This document shows, in pieces, positions 49,993 to 59,262 of a DNA stretch of 64,000 bases (positions are counted from its first letter, which is position 1; each line of letters opens with the position of its first letter). This DNA comes from Devosia sp. A8/3-2 (GTDB taxonomy: Bacteria > Pseudomonadota > Alphaproteobacteria > Rhizobiales > Devosiaceae), in the NCBI GenBank assembly GCA_025452255.1, contig CP104974.1:620001-684000 (forward strand), in the 5' to 3' direction. Under the pieces are notes generated by a model. The model ran no database searches, had not been told where the DNA came from, and was given only the letters and a program-made list of their open reading frames with translations. Both the position numbers and the translations under genes were made by a program.

Positions 49993-50803
49993 TCAGTCGG
50001 TAAGGCCGAGCACGTCGACCATGGAATAAAGCCCTGCCTTTTGCCCATAGGCCCAGAGCACGGCGCGGGCGGCGCCATTGGCATAGATGGTGCGATCCTC
50101 AGCCTTGTGGTTGAGCTCGATGCGCTCGGAGGGACCGGCCGGGATCACCATGTGATCGCCGATCACCGTGCCGCCGCGCAAAGCGGTAAAGCCGATCGTG
50201 CCGGGCTCGCGCGCACCGGTATGGCCGTCGCGGCCACTGACCTTTTGTCCTTGAGCGCCACATTGCGGCCCGAAGCTGCCGCCTCGCCCAGCATCAGCGC
50301 GGTGCCCGAAGGCGCATCGACCTTTTGGCGTGGTGCATTTCAAAGATTTCGACGTCGTAATCGGCCAGTGCCGCCGCGGCTCTGGCGCACCAGATTGGTC
50401 AACACCACCATGCCCATGGAGAAATTGCCCGACTTGACGATCCGCGCCCCGGCAGCACCAGACGCGGCAATCGCCGCATCATCGGCTTCCGAACAGCCGG
50501 TCGTGCCAATGATATGAACAAGCCCACGCGCCGCGGCCTTTGCGCCAAAGCGACACTGGCGCCGGGCGCGGTGAAATCAATGATCGCATCGGCGCCATCA
50601 AGCACCGCGTCGATATTATCGGTGATGGCGACACCCAGCGCGTCCCCGCCTACCAGCGATCCGGCATCCTTGCCGATAGAAGGGGCGCCGGGACGGTCGA
50701 TGGCAGCATGCAGCAGCAGATCAGGATGACTAGCGATGGCTTTGATATTGGCCGCCCCCATGCGCCCCCCAGCACCCGCCACAATCACCTTCAGCTGCGT
50801 CAT
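49993..50803 (-). CDS. dapB: 4-hydroxy-tetrahydrodipicolinate reductase (several frameshifts)
   Basis: Lysine/diaminopimelate pathway reductase. Nucleotide-binding loop [36 protein letters not shown], then (next frames) [32 protein letters not shown] with the catalytic Lys, and the late [20 protein letters not shown] with the substrate-binding region. Breaks near 50535, 50395, 50330 and 50245. Joined length about 270 residues, normal. Start ATG at 50803. Essential gene in most bacteria, so the density of breaks again points to errors. Confidence 0.92.
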
Positions 50804-50922
50804 CGTCCATCTCCGAATAGTCCTGTCGGCTATAGCAGCGGCAGATGCAAACGCCAACACCGCTACCGGAACACAATGGGCGTGTTAGTGTTGGAAAAAC
50901 GCAGACCAAATCAGGACGCGAC

Positions 50923-51273
50923 ATGACCATCACCAACGTCCCGGCCGGCATTGCCGTGGAAGACATTGGCGAGGCGATCGATTTTTACGAACGCCTGTTC
51001 GGACGCATGCCGGACGCAAGGCCGATGAATGATGTGGCCGAATGGAAAACACCCGGCGGCGGCTGGATTCAGATATTTACCGATGCCGACCGCGCCGGCG
51101 CCTCGGCGCTGACCCCGGTCGTCGATGACATTGCCGAGGAATTGGGCCGGCTGAGCCTGCACGGCATCGTGCCGGTCGCCAAGGCCATCGGCGACTTCTT
51201 CAAGACCGCAAAGTTCCGCGATCCGGATGGCAACCAGATCGTGCTGAGCCAGCCGCAACAGGGGACCTATTAA
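50923..51273 (+). CDS. VOC (glyoxalase-like) family protein
   Basis: Intact, 116 residues, single vicinal-oxygen-chelate module: GIAVEDIGEAIDFYERLFGR at the start and KFRDPDGNQIVLSQ at the end, the latter with the usual metal-ligand Glu position replaced by Gln. Lacks the His of glyoxalase I at its first strand, so enzymatic activity is uncertain; may be a binding protein. ATG at 50923, divergent from dapB. A small hairpin (AGGGG-cgttgtt-CCCCT) at about 51275-51291 separates it from the convergent coaA stop. Confidence 0.82.
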   Translation: MTITNVPAGIAVEDIGEAIDFYERLFGRMPDARPMNDVAEWKTPGGGWIQIFTDADRAGASALTPVVDDIAEELGRLSLHGIVPVAKAIGDFFKTAKFRDPDGNQIVLSQPQQGTY

Positions 51274-51288
51274 GGGGCGTTGTTCCCC

Positions 51289-52236
51289 TCAGACCCGTCG
51301 CAGCTGCACATCCTCGATCAGATGATCCTTGCCCTTCTTCAGCACCAGATCGGCCCGCCCGCGCGTCGGCAGCACGTTCTCGATCAGGTTGGGCAGATTG
51401 ATGGTCCGCCAGATCATGCGGCCGAATGTGGCCGCCTCATCCTCGCTCATTTCCACGATGCGGCGGAAATAGGAGGTTGGGTCCTTGAACGCGGTCTCGC
51501 GCAGGCGGAAGAAACGTTCGAGATACCAGCCTTCCAGATCATCGGTATCGGCGTCGATATAGACCGAGAAATCGAGATAATCGGAGGCAAAGACGATGGG
51601 TTTGCCATTCCGGGGCAATTCGCCGGGCTGCAGGATATTGAGCCCTTCGACGATGAGAATATCGGGCCGATCGACCAAAGCTTCCTCGCCCGGCACCACG
51701 TCATAGACCAGTGCGAATAGACCGGGGCTTTGACATTGGCCTTACCCGATTTGATATCGGCGAGGAACGAGACGAAGCGGCCGCGATCATAGCTTTCGGG
51801 AAAGCCCTTGCGCTCCATGATGCCGCGTTCGGTCAGCACCGCATTGGGATACAAAAACCCGTCGGTGGTGACCAGATCAACCTTGGGGCTCGAAGGCCAC
51901 CGCTGCAGCAGCGCCTGCAGGATACGCGCCGTGGTCGATTTACCCACCGCCACCGAACCGGCCACCCCGATGATGAAGGGGACCTTGTTGTCGGGGGTTT
52001 CGAGGAACCGCGCCGACACATTGTGCAGGCCCCTGGATCGCCTCGACATAGAATGAGAGCAGGCGCGTCAGCGGCAGATAAACTTCCTCGGCCTCTTCCA
52101 GCGAGATCGGATCGGACAGTGTGCGCAGCCGGGCGACATCCTCGTGGGTCAGCGTCATCGGCTCGTCGGCCCGCAGGGCGGACCACTCCGCCTTGGTGAA
52201 GTGGTGATAGGGTGCTGGCGCCTTGCGCTTGCTCAT
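51289..52236 (-). CDS. coaA: Type I pantothenate kinase (two compensating frameshifts)
   Basis: First step of coenzyme A synthesis. [20 protein letters not shown], then the P-loop [40 protein letters not shown] and the segment [14 protein letters not shown] are family-specific. Breaks are at about 52030 (one G too many) and about 51712 (CCTGG read as CTGG), after which [15 protein letters not shown] follows. Joined length 315 residues, exactly normal. Its ATG directly follows the hisE TGA without a gap, tying it to the histidine operon. Confidence 0.95.
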
Positions 52237-52552
52237 TCAGGTATTGTCCTTGCGGCCGGCCTTTTCGGCGAGGCCCGATTGGGCGGTACGGGCATCGAGT
52301 TCGGCCATGACATCGTCCAGCGCCACGCCCGAGGCGCGCAGCAATACCAGCAGGTGATAGAGCACGTCGGCGGCTTCCTTGGTCAATTCGGGCTTGTCGC
52401 GCGAGACCGCAGCGATCACCGCTTCGGTGGCCTCCTCGCCCAGCTTTTGCGCGCATTTTTCGATGCCGCGCGCAATCAGCTTGGCTGTGTAGCTGTCATC
52501 GGGCGAGGCAGCAGCGCAGCGCCGAGCGCTGGTCGAGAGTTTCAAGAGTCAT
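52237..52552 (-). CDS. hisE: Phosphoribosyl-ATP diphosphatase (one frameshift near the start)
   Basis: Second step of histidine synthesis. All-alpha MazG-like fold: [20 protein letters not shown] followed by [15 protein letters not shown] (metal-binding acidic residues) and [19 protein letters not shown]. The N-terminus MTLETLDQR starts at 52552 (or 52558) and breaks into the next frame near 52520. About 104 residues. Ends immediately before coaA. Confidence 0.93.
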
Positions 52553-52576
52553 GGGCATGAATGCCTCCAAATGCCG

Positions 52577-53374
52577 TTAGGCGGCCCTATCCATCCGCAC
52601 ATCCACGCCATGTTCGCGCAGATATTGCTTGGCCCGGGGAATGGTGAAGGTGCCGAAGTGGAAGATGGACGCCGCCAGCACGGCGCTGGCATGGCCCTCC
52701 TTCACCCCATCGACCGAGTCCTGCAGGCTGCCCACCCCGCCCGAAGCGATAACCGGCACATCCACCGCATCGGCAATGGCGCGGGTCAGCGCCGAGTCAA
52801 ACCCCGACTTGGTGCCGTCGCGATCCATCGAGGTCACCAGCAATTCACCGGCGCCGCGTTCGACCGGGCGGGTGGCAAATTCCACCGCATCGAGCCCGGT
52901 CGGCCGACGGCCGCCATGGGTATAGATTTCCCATTCGCTGCGATTGTCGCCACCCACCCGCTGGTCAAGCCGCTGCTTGGCATCGACCGAAACCACGATG
53001 CACTGATTGCCGAATTTGTCCGCCGCCCGTTCTGATGAAATCGGGATCGTTCACTGCCGCCGAATTGATCGCGACCTTGTCGGCCCCGGCCAGCAGGAGC
53101 TTGCGGATATCCTCAATGCTCCGCACACCGCCCCCACCGTCACCGGCATGAAGCAATGTTCGGCCGTGCGCTCCACCACGTCGAAAATGGTGTCGCGGCC
53201 CTCATGGCTGGCCGTGATGTCGAGAAAGGTCAATTCATCGGCGCCCGCCGCATCATAGGCGATAGCAGCCGCCACCGGATCACCGGCATCGATCAGATCG
53301 ACAAATTGCACGCCCTTGACCACGCGGCCGCCCATCACATCGAGGCAGGGGATCAGGCGGGTCTTGAGGGTCAT
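52577..53374 (-). CDS. hisF: Imidazole glycerol phosphate synthase cyclase subunit HisF (two frameshifts)
   Basis: Uses ammonia from HisH to form imidazole glycerol phosphate and [25 protein letters not shown] with the catalytic Asp, [20 protein letters not shown], then [20 protein letters not shown] and VVSVDAKQR; the second catalytic Asp is in [16 protein letters not shown]. Breaks at about 53139 (run of G one short) and 53033 (extra A, atc-A-gaacgg). 265 residues after joining. Its ATG overlaps the hisA stop by four bases. Confidence 0.95.
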
Positions 53375-54125
53375 GGCCGAAGCTCCCGATTCAGCTGGTC
53401 GGCTCGCAACAGCGCCAATGCTTCACGTGAATCAATCCGCCCGTCATAAAGCGCGCGGCCGGAAATGGCGCCTTCGAGCACGGCGAATTCCGGCTGGGTC
53501 ATGCGCTCGATATCGGCCATGGAGGCGAGCCCTCCCGAGGCGATCACCGGAATGGAGGTGGCGCGCGCCAGCTCAAGGGTGGACTCCCAATTGATGCCAG
53601 CCAGCACGCCATCGCGGTCGATATCGGTATAGATGATGGCCGCAACCCCAGCGCCTTCAAAGCGCTTGGCCAGCTCGATCACGCTGAGTTCGGACGTCTC
53701 CGCCCAGCCCTCAACCGCCACCATGCCCTTGCGCGCATCGATACCGACGGCACCTCTGGCCGGGCCACCTAGTGGCTGCTTCCTTGACCAAAGCCGGATC
53801 GCGCACCGCGACCGTGCCGAGAATGACCCGGGCCAGACCCTTGTCGAGCCAGCTTTCGATATGGCCGAGATTGCGAATCCCGCCGCCGAGCTGGACGGGG
53901 AATTTCACGGTTTTGAGGATGGCCTCAACCGCCGCGCCGTTGACGCTCTCGCCAGCGAAAGCGCCATTGAGATCGACGACATGCAGATATTCGAACCCCT
54001 GGTCCTCAAAGCTCTTGGCCTGCGCGGCCGGATCGTCATTGAACACGGTCGCTCTGGTTCATGTCGCCCAGCTTGAGACGGACGCATTGGCCGTCCTTGA
54101 GGTCGATGGCTGGAAAAAGGATCAT
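53371..54125 (-). CDS. hisA: ProFAR isomerase HisA (frameshifts)
   Basis: Isomerises the ProFAR intermediate of histidine synthesis. [20 protein letters not shown] at the start with the catalytic Asp; an extra A at 54055 (c-A-gagcg) precedes [37 protein letters not shown] and [20 protein letters not shown] follow. A second break lies near 53760; the end has [20 protein letters not shown] with the second catalytic Asp. About 250 residues. It overlaps hisH upstream and hisF downstream by four bases each. Confidence 0.95.
53420..53433 (+). repeat. parS-like 14-mer, one-mismatch copy (GCTTCACGTGAATC)
   Basis: Same orientation as the five exact copies, one base different (C for T at position 2). 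Inside hisA, coding strand GAT-TCA-CGT-GAA (DSRE), as in rsmI. Confidence 0.65.
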
Positions 54126-54775
54126 GGCGCCCACCGCAAAAAGTTCTCGATCAATTGAAGGCCCAGCGCTCGGCTTTTTTCCGGGTGGAACTGGGTGCCG
54201 AAAATATTGTCGCGCACGACACAGGCGGTGACCGGCCCACCATAATCGGCGGTGGCAACAAGCGTGTCCGCACCATCCGTCACCGGGTGATAGGAGTGCA
54301 CGAAATAGGCATGCAGCCCATCGGGCCCGGTGGGAATGCCGGCGAGCAGCGCATGGGGGCGCAGGACCTCAATCGTGTTCCAGCCCATATGCGGAATCTT
54401 GAGGTTTGGATCGGACGGGGTGAGCTTTTCAACCGCGCCGGCAATCCAGCCGAGGCCCGGCGTGACAACCTTTTCACGGCCCTCGCTGGCCAGCAATTGC
54501 ATGCCGACACAGACGCCCAAAAACGGTACGCCGCCCGCGATGACCCGCTCCTGCAAAACCTCGACCATGCCATCAACGGCATCGAGCCCCGCCTTGCATT
54601 CGGCAAAGGCGCCGACGCCGGGCAGCATGATGCGATCAGCCTGACGCACGCGATCGGGATCGGAAGTGACCTCGACCACCGGCCGATCATCGAGCCCCGC
54701 CGCCATGCGCTCAAACGCCTTGGCGGCCGAGTGCAGATTGCCCGCGCCGTAATCGATAATGGTGACGAGACTCAT
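54122..54775 (-). CDS. hisH: Imidazole glycerol phosphate synthase glutaminase subunit HisH
   Basis: Class I glutamine amidotransferase that channels ammonia to HisF. Intact, 217 residues. [19 protein letters not shown], the nucleophile cysteine in [16 protein letters not shown], and the His-x-Glu dyad in [22 protein letters not shown] at 54775; stop overlaps hisA ATG by four bases, and the start overlaps the end of the DUF2628 gene by four bases. Confidence 0.96.
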   Translation of the reverse strand: MSLVTIIDYGAGNLHSAAKAFERMAAGLDDRPVVEVTSDPDRVRQADRIMLPGVGAFAECKAGLDAVDGMVEVLQERVIAGGVPFLGVCVGMQLLASEGREKVVTPGLGWIAGAVEKLTPSDPNLKIPHMGWNTIEVLRPHALLAGIPTGPDGLHAYFVHSYHPVTDGADTLVATADYGGPVTACVVRDNIFGTQFHPEKSRALGLQLIENFLRWAP

Positions 54776-55128
54776 GAGCGGCTCTCCAGCGCGCCCAGCC
54801 GTGCCAGATCGGCATCGCCAGCCACGCGGTCGCCGCGATGGCGCCAGCCGCGCGAAGCAAGGTTATGCCGGCGCAGACCGGGGGCGGCAAAGCCGATGGC
54901 CATGGCGAAAAGAATATAGAGCCAGATGGTCGCGTCCGGCCCCAACCGAGGTGCGGCAAAGCTCAACGCCACCAGCGCCACGACAAAACCAATCAGCTCG
55001 AGCCAGAGCCCATGTACCAGCGCGAAGAGCGGCGGCAGCAGGGCGGCGAACCGAGAGAACTTTTCCGGAATCGTGGCGGGGGCAAGCGAATTGCCGGGCT
55101 TTGGATCAAAGATGGCGAAGAGGGTCAC
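54772..55128 (-). CDS. DUF2628 membrane protein of the histidine operon
   Basis: 118 residues from a GTG at 55128 (ggagcg site upstream), reading [20 protein letters not shown], then two hydrophobic segments ([40 protein letters not shown]) and a charged tail. DUF2628 proteins sit between hisB and hisH across Hyphomicrobiales; their role is unknown. The tail (after GLRRHNL) is rich in Arg/Gly and may be out of frame because of an indel near 54850. No enzymatic motif. Confidence 0.8.
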   Translation of the reverse strand: MTLFAIFDPKPGNSLAPATIPEKFSRFAALLPPLFALVHGLWLELIGFVVALVALSFAAPRLGPDATIWLYILFAMAIGFAAPGLRRHNLASRGWRHRGDRVAGDADLARLGALESRS

Positions 55129-55146
55129 TGAACGCTCCAAAAACTC

Positions 55147-55225
55147 GATGTCATCCCGGCGTAGGCCGGGATCCATCTTGAGATCTCAGGATGGGCCCCG
55201 GCTTTCGCCGGGGTGACACCGTGGT
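55147..55225. repeat. Two-armed palindromic repeat (REP-like)
   Basis: GATGTCATCCCGGCGTAGGCCGGGATCCATC followed, after a short gap with TGAGATCTCA, by GGATGGGCCCCGGCTTTCGCCGGGGTGACACCGTGG. Same family as 42031-42144 and 55935-56046. Lies between hisB and DUF2628. Confidence 0.8.
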
Positions 55226-55263
55226 TGGGGTGGATTTAGTGCAAAAGGCCGGAAAACAAAAGC

Positions 55264-55850
55264 CTACAGCACGCCCTTGGTGCTCGGCACACGATCGGCA
55301 GCACGCGGATCGATCTCGACGGCGTCGCGCAAGGCACGGGCCACCGCCTTGAACATGGACTCGGCCAGATGGTGGTTATTGTCGGTGTAGAAGTTTTCGA
55401 TATGCAGCGTAATACCGGCATTCATGGCGAAGGCCCGGAAGAACTCGTGGAAGAGTTCGCTATCCATCTCGCCCACCTTGTCGCGGGAGAATTCAGCGCG
55501 GAACACCGAGAATGGGCGACCGGACACATCCAGCGCCGCGCGAGTCAGCGTGCCGTCCATGGGCAGGTCGCAGCTGGCATAGCGGCGGATGCCCTTTTGT
55601 CGCCCAGCGCCTGAGCGATGGCTTGGCCGATGGCAATGCCCACATCTTCCGCCGTGTGGTGGAAGTCGATGTGCAGATCGCCCGTGCAGGACACATCCAT
55701 ATCGATCAGCGAGTGCCGGGAAAGCTGGTCGAGCATGTGATCGAAAAAGCCGATACCGGTCGCCATTGTGTGCGCGCCGGTGCCATCGAGATTGATCGAG
55801 ACTGATATCTCGGTCTCGTTGGTCTTGCGGGCGATTTTTGCGGTGCGCAT
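55264..55850 (-). CDS. hisB: Imidazoleglycerol-phosphate dehydratase (one frameshift)
   Basis: Monofunctional plant-type dehydratase of histidine synthesis, without the phosphatase domain of enterobacterial His[38 protein letters not shown], the manganese-binding [17 protein letters not shown] and [19 protein letters not shown] are complete. A run of A one short at about 55597 (GDK | [15 protein letters not shown]) breaks it. 195 residues. ATG at 55850. First gene of the hisB-DUF2628-hisH-hisA-hisF-hisE-coaA unit. Confidence 0.95.
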
Positions 55851-55934
55851 TGGCGTGTCTCCGAAGGTCGGGGCTCTCTAGCAGATAAGCGCAGAGGCAT
55901 AAAGATTGCGTTGCAGGGCACTACGCCCGCCCCA

Positions 55935-56046
55935 CCCACAATGTCATTCCGGCGCAGGCCGGAATCCAGTCCGTAGCCAACCACACGCATCCAGCGCCGG
56001 GATGGTCTTCAGCATGGATTCCGGCCTGCGCTGGAATGACACCGTG
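55935..56046. repeat. Two-armed palindromic repeat (REP/BIME-like)
   Basis: CCCACAATGTCATTCCGGCGCAGGCCGGAATCCAG and CTTCAGCATGGATTCCGGCCTGCGCTGGAATGACACCGTG, arms about 40 bases apart. The second arm matches 42087-42135 almost base for base. Part of the 639-base gap between hisB and hslV (55851-56489), which also has a CCCTCCCC-ttgat-GGGGAGGG hairpin at 56087-56110 and the stem-loop at 56329-56388; no gene is visible in it. Confidence 0.85.
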
Positions 56047-56328
56047 ATGTATTGACACTTGGGGGCACTATCCCTCCCCACCCACCGGGCTCACCCTCCC
56101 CTTGATGGGGAGGGAAGGGAGGGGTGATGAGAGCCCCGATCTATCCATCTTATCCCCGCCCCCAAAACCCCATGCGACTATGTCCCCATCCCGCCAGTCA
56201 CCGGCCTCTACGCAGGGTCGGGCGGGGTGACCGTGGGAGAGGGGCGCCTCTCCAGTGGGGTTGGAAACTCGGCAGCCGGACCTGCAATAATGGTACCGCC
56301 TGAACCGGACCTTGCACAAAAGCGGATC

Positions 56329-56388
56329 GTGACGGGCGGCCTTTGGCTCCCATTTTGTACAAAGGTCGAGTCAAGGGCCGCCCGTTAC
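56329..56388 (+). promoter_or_regulatory. Long stem-loop upstream of hslVU
   Basis: GTGACGGGCGGCC (56329-56341) pairs with GGCCGCCCGTTAC (56376-56388), a 13-base stem with one G:T step, enclosing 34 bases. Inside, CCTTTG (56340-56345) can instead pair with CAAAGG (56360-56365), sharing two C with the outer stem, so the two structures compete. It ends 101 bases before hslV. No T-run follows, so it does not look like a simple terminator. Confidence 0.5.
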
Positions 56389-56489
56389 CGTGTCTCCGCA
56401 GGCGCCCGCGCTGTGCGGCGCTTTTGCACGCATTGCATTCGCGTTCATGTCACCTAAATATCACTCGACAGTTCTGGAGTACCTTCCCA

Positions 56490-57048
56490 ATGAGTGACAG
56501 TAATTTCCCGGGTGGCACGGGACGACGATCGTTTCCGTGCGCAAGGGCAATAAGGTCGTGGTGGCTGGCGATGGCCGAGTCTCCATGGGCCCCACAGTGA
56601 TGAAGCACACCGCCAAGAAAGTGCGGCGCTGGCCGGTGGCAAGGTGATTGGCGGCTTTGCCGGTTCCACCGCCGATGCTTTCACCCTGTTCGAGCGGCTT
56701 GAAGCCAAGCTTGAGCAATATCCCGATCAGTTGATGCGGGCCGCGGTCGAATTGGCCAAGGACTGGCGCACCGATCGCTATCTGCGCAAGCTCGAAGCCA
56801 TGATGATCGTGGCCGACAAGACCGACACGCTGGTGCTGACCGGCACGGGCGACGTGCTGACCCCTGACCACGGCGTCATCGCCATTGGCTCGGGCGGCAA
56901 TTATGCCCATTCGGCCGCTTTGGCCCTGCATCAGGCGACCGAACTTGACGCCGAAGACATTGCCCGCCGCGCCATGAAGATCGCCGAGGAAATCTGCGTC
57001 TACACCAATGGCAATGTGACGCTGGAAACCATCGAGCTCGACGCGTGA
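56490..57048 (+). CDS. hslV: ATP-dependent protease subunit HslV (two frameshifts)
   Basis: Threonine peptidase of the HslUV (ClpQY) heat-shock protease. [20 protein letters not shown] carries the catalytic Thr (first T of TTIV after processing), [40 protein letters not shown], and [20 protein letters not shown]. Breaks: a G missing at about 56515 before WHGTT and CCTGG read as CTGG at about 56629. ATG at 56490 with a ctggag site. About 185 residues. The stop overlaps the GTG of the acetyltransferase gene (GTGA). Confidence 0.95.
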
Positions 57049-57566
57049 GCTATACGATCCGCCAGCTGACAGGGGACGATGTCGAGGCCTATCACGAGCT
57101 GCGGCTGGAAAGCCTGCAACAGCATCCCGAAGCCTTTGCCGCCACCTATGAGCTTGCGGCGGCGCGGCCGGCCAACCAATGGGTCGAGACCCTGACCCAG
57201 CTGACCTTGTTCGGCGCCTTTGCCGAAGGCGGCCGCCCCGTGGGGCTGGTGGCCTTCGATCAGAGCCGTGGCGACAAGGACAGCCACCGCGGCTGGTTGC
57301 TGCAAATGTATGTGCGCCCGGAAATGCGCGGCACCGGCTGTGCGCAGGCACTGGTCGAAACCGTGCTCGATCATGCCCGAGGCAAGGTATTGCAGGTGCA
57401 TCTGGGCGTCTGGGCCGAGAACCGGCCCGCCATCCGCCTTTATGAAAAGACGGGATTTGTGACCTACGGCAACGATCCGCGGGCCTTTTATGTCAACGGT
57501 CGATTTATCGATGACCATTTGATGGTGCGCTTCCTGGATAAGGCACCGGAGACCAACAATGAGTGA
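57045..57566 (+). CDS. GNAT family N-acetyltransferase between hslV and hslU
   Basis: Intact, 173 residues, starting at a GTG that overlaps the hslV stop. Acetyl-CoA-binding motif A is [20 protein letters not shown] (R-G-x-G-x-A form), followed by [20 protein letters not shown] and [18 protein letters not shown]. Substrate unknown. Its TGA overlaps the hslU ATG by eight bases, so all three genes are translationally linked; the same insertion of a GNAT gene in hslVU is seen in other Hyphomicrobiales. Confidence 0.9.
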   Translation: MSYTIRQLTGDDVEAYHELRLESLQQHPEAFAATYELAAARPANQWVETLTQLTLFGAFAEGGRPVGLVAFDQSRGDKDSHRGWLLQMYVRPEMRGTGCAQALVETVLDHARGKVLQVHLGVWAENRPAIRLYEKTGFVTYGNDPRAFYVNGRFIDDHLMVRFLDKAPETNNE

Positions 57567-58870
57567 AACCAATTTTTCCCCGCGCGAGATCGTCAGCGAA
57601 CTCGATCGCAATATTGTGGGCCAGAAGGACGCCAAGCGCGCCGTGGCCGTGGCTCTGCGCAATCGCTGGCGCCGCCAGCAGCTGCCGCCCGAATTGCGGC
57701 GCGAGGTCAGCCCCAAGAATATCCTGATGATCGGGCCGACCGGCGTCGGCAAGACCGAGATTTCCCGCCGTCTGGCCCGCCTTGCGCAAGCCCCCTTCAT
57801 CAAGGTTGAAGCCACCAAGTTCACCGAAGTGGGCTATGTCGGGCGCGACGTCGAGCAGATCATCCGCGATCTGGTGGAAGCCGGCATAGCCGTCTTGCGC
57901 GACAAGCGGCGTGCCGATGTGCAGGCCCGTGCCCATCACAATGCAGAGGAACGCGTGCTCGACGCGCTGGTGGGCAATTCCTGCCGCGCCCTCGACCCGC
58001 GATAGCTTCCGCAAAAAGCTGCGCGAGAACGAGCTCGACGACAAGGAAATCGAGATCGAGATGACGCCCTCGACCGGCACGGGCGGGTTTGAAATTCCCG
58101 GCATGCCCAATGGCGGCATCGGCATGATCAACCTATCCGACATGTTCAAGCAGGCCATGGGCGGGCGCGGCGTCAAACGCAAGATCAAGGTCAAGGATGC
58201 CTATGAGCCGCTGATTGCCGAAGAGGCCGACAAGCTGCTCGATCAGGAACAGCTCAAGGCCGAGGCCATCGAGCTGGTGGAAAATCACGGTATCGTCTTC
58301 ATCGACGAGATCGACAAGGTCGCCGCCCGCGAGGGTGGGGTGTCCGGCGGTCCGTCCCGCGAAGGCGTGCAGCGCGATCTGCTGCCGCTGATCGAGGGCA
58401 CCACGGTATCGACCAAATATGGCCCGGTCAGCACCGACCATATCCTGTTCATTGCCTCGGGCGCCTTCCATGTGAGCAAGCCCAGTGACCTGCTGCCCGA
58501 ATTGCAGGGTCGCCTGCCGATCCGGGTGGAGCTCAAGGCGCTGACGCGGGAGGATTTCATCCAGATACTCTCCAGCACCGATGCGAGCCTGATCAAGCAA
58601 TATGTGGCATTGATGGGCACGGAAGGGGTGACGCTCGACTTCACCCGAGACGCCATCGAGGCGATTGCCGATGCCGCCGTCAAGGTCAACAATTCGGTCG
58701 AAAATATCGGCGCCCGGCGCCTCCAGACCGTAATGGAACGGCTGGTCGAGGATATTTCCTTCGACGCGCCGGACCAGTCTGGCCAGACCATCAAAATCGA
58801 CGCTGCCTTTGTGGCGGACAAGGTTGGCGTCTTGGCCGCAGATACGGATTTGAGCAAGTTCGTGCTGTAG
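57559..58870 (+). CDS. hslU: HslU ATPase subunit of the HslUV protease (one frameshift)
   Basis: AAA+ unfoldase feeding Hsl[21 protein letters not shown], Walker [41 protein letters not shown], Walker [17 protein letters not shown], sensor region [20 protein letters not shown] and the final SKFVL tail that activates HslV. An extra T at about 57983 (tcc-T-gcc) ends the first frame at [25 protein letters not shown] follows. Joined length about 436 residues, normal. Confidence 0.96.
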
Positions 58871-58884
58871 GCCATTGAAAGAGA

Positions 58885-58910
58885 GGGGAAGAAGGACCTA
58901 CTTCTTCCCC
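58885..58910. terminator. Shared terminator hairpin of hslU and the XRE gene
   Basis: GGGGAAGAAG-gaccta-CTTCTTCCCC, a perfect 10-base stem 14 bases after hslU. It overlaps the last codons of the convergent XRE gene. The minus-strand side continues TCTCTTTC, so it may terminate that gene better than hslU. Confidence 0.65.
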
Positions 58911-59262
58911 GATCGCCGCATGACCTCATTGGTCAAAAATCGCAAATCCTCGGGATCGAGCTTGCCGATATCCTTGGCCAGCCGATTGGTCAGCTCGGTC
59001 GCCTCGGGCACCAACCCGCCGGTATCGATGGTGATTTTGGGATCGCTCAGCTCAGCCGAGCGCTGCAACTCCTCGGCCTCGTCCCAGATCACGTTGAAAA
59101 ACGTGATCATCCGATGCAGCAGGAAGCCGGTGGGCTTGCCCCGCCGTCCATGCTCAAGCGCCGACAGATAGGCACTCGACACGTTGAGCGCCGCCGCCAT
59201 GTCCTTGAGCGAGATGCCGCGTTCTTCGCGCAGCGCCTGGATTTTGCGCCCAGCGGGGTCAT
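58898..59262 (-). CDS. XRE family helix-turn-helix regulator (start frameshift)
   Basis: About 121 residues. HTH: IQALREERGISLKDMAAALN, then VSSAYLSALEHGRRGKPTGF. The C-terminal half (LTNRLAKDIGKLDPEDLRFL) is helical. The probable start is the ATG at 59262, in an ATGA overlap with the Smr stop; it reads M-T-P and then needs one more C in the run of C at about 59257 to continue AGRKIQALREE. This regulator accompanies smr in Hyphomicrobiales. Target unknown. Confidence 0.87.
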
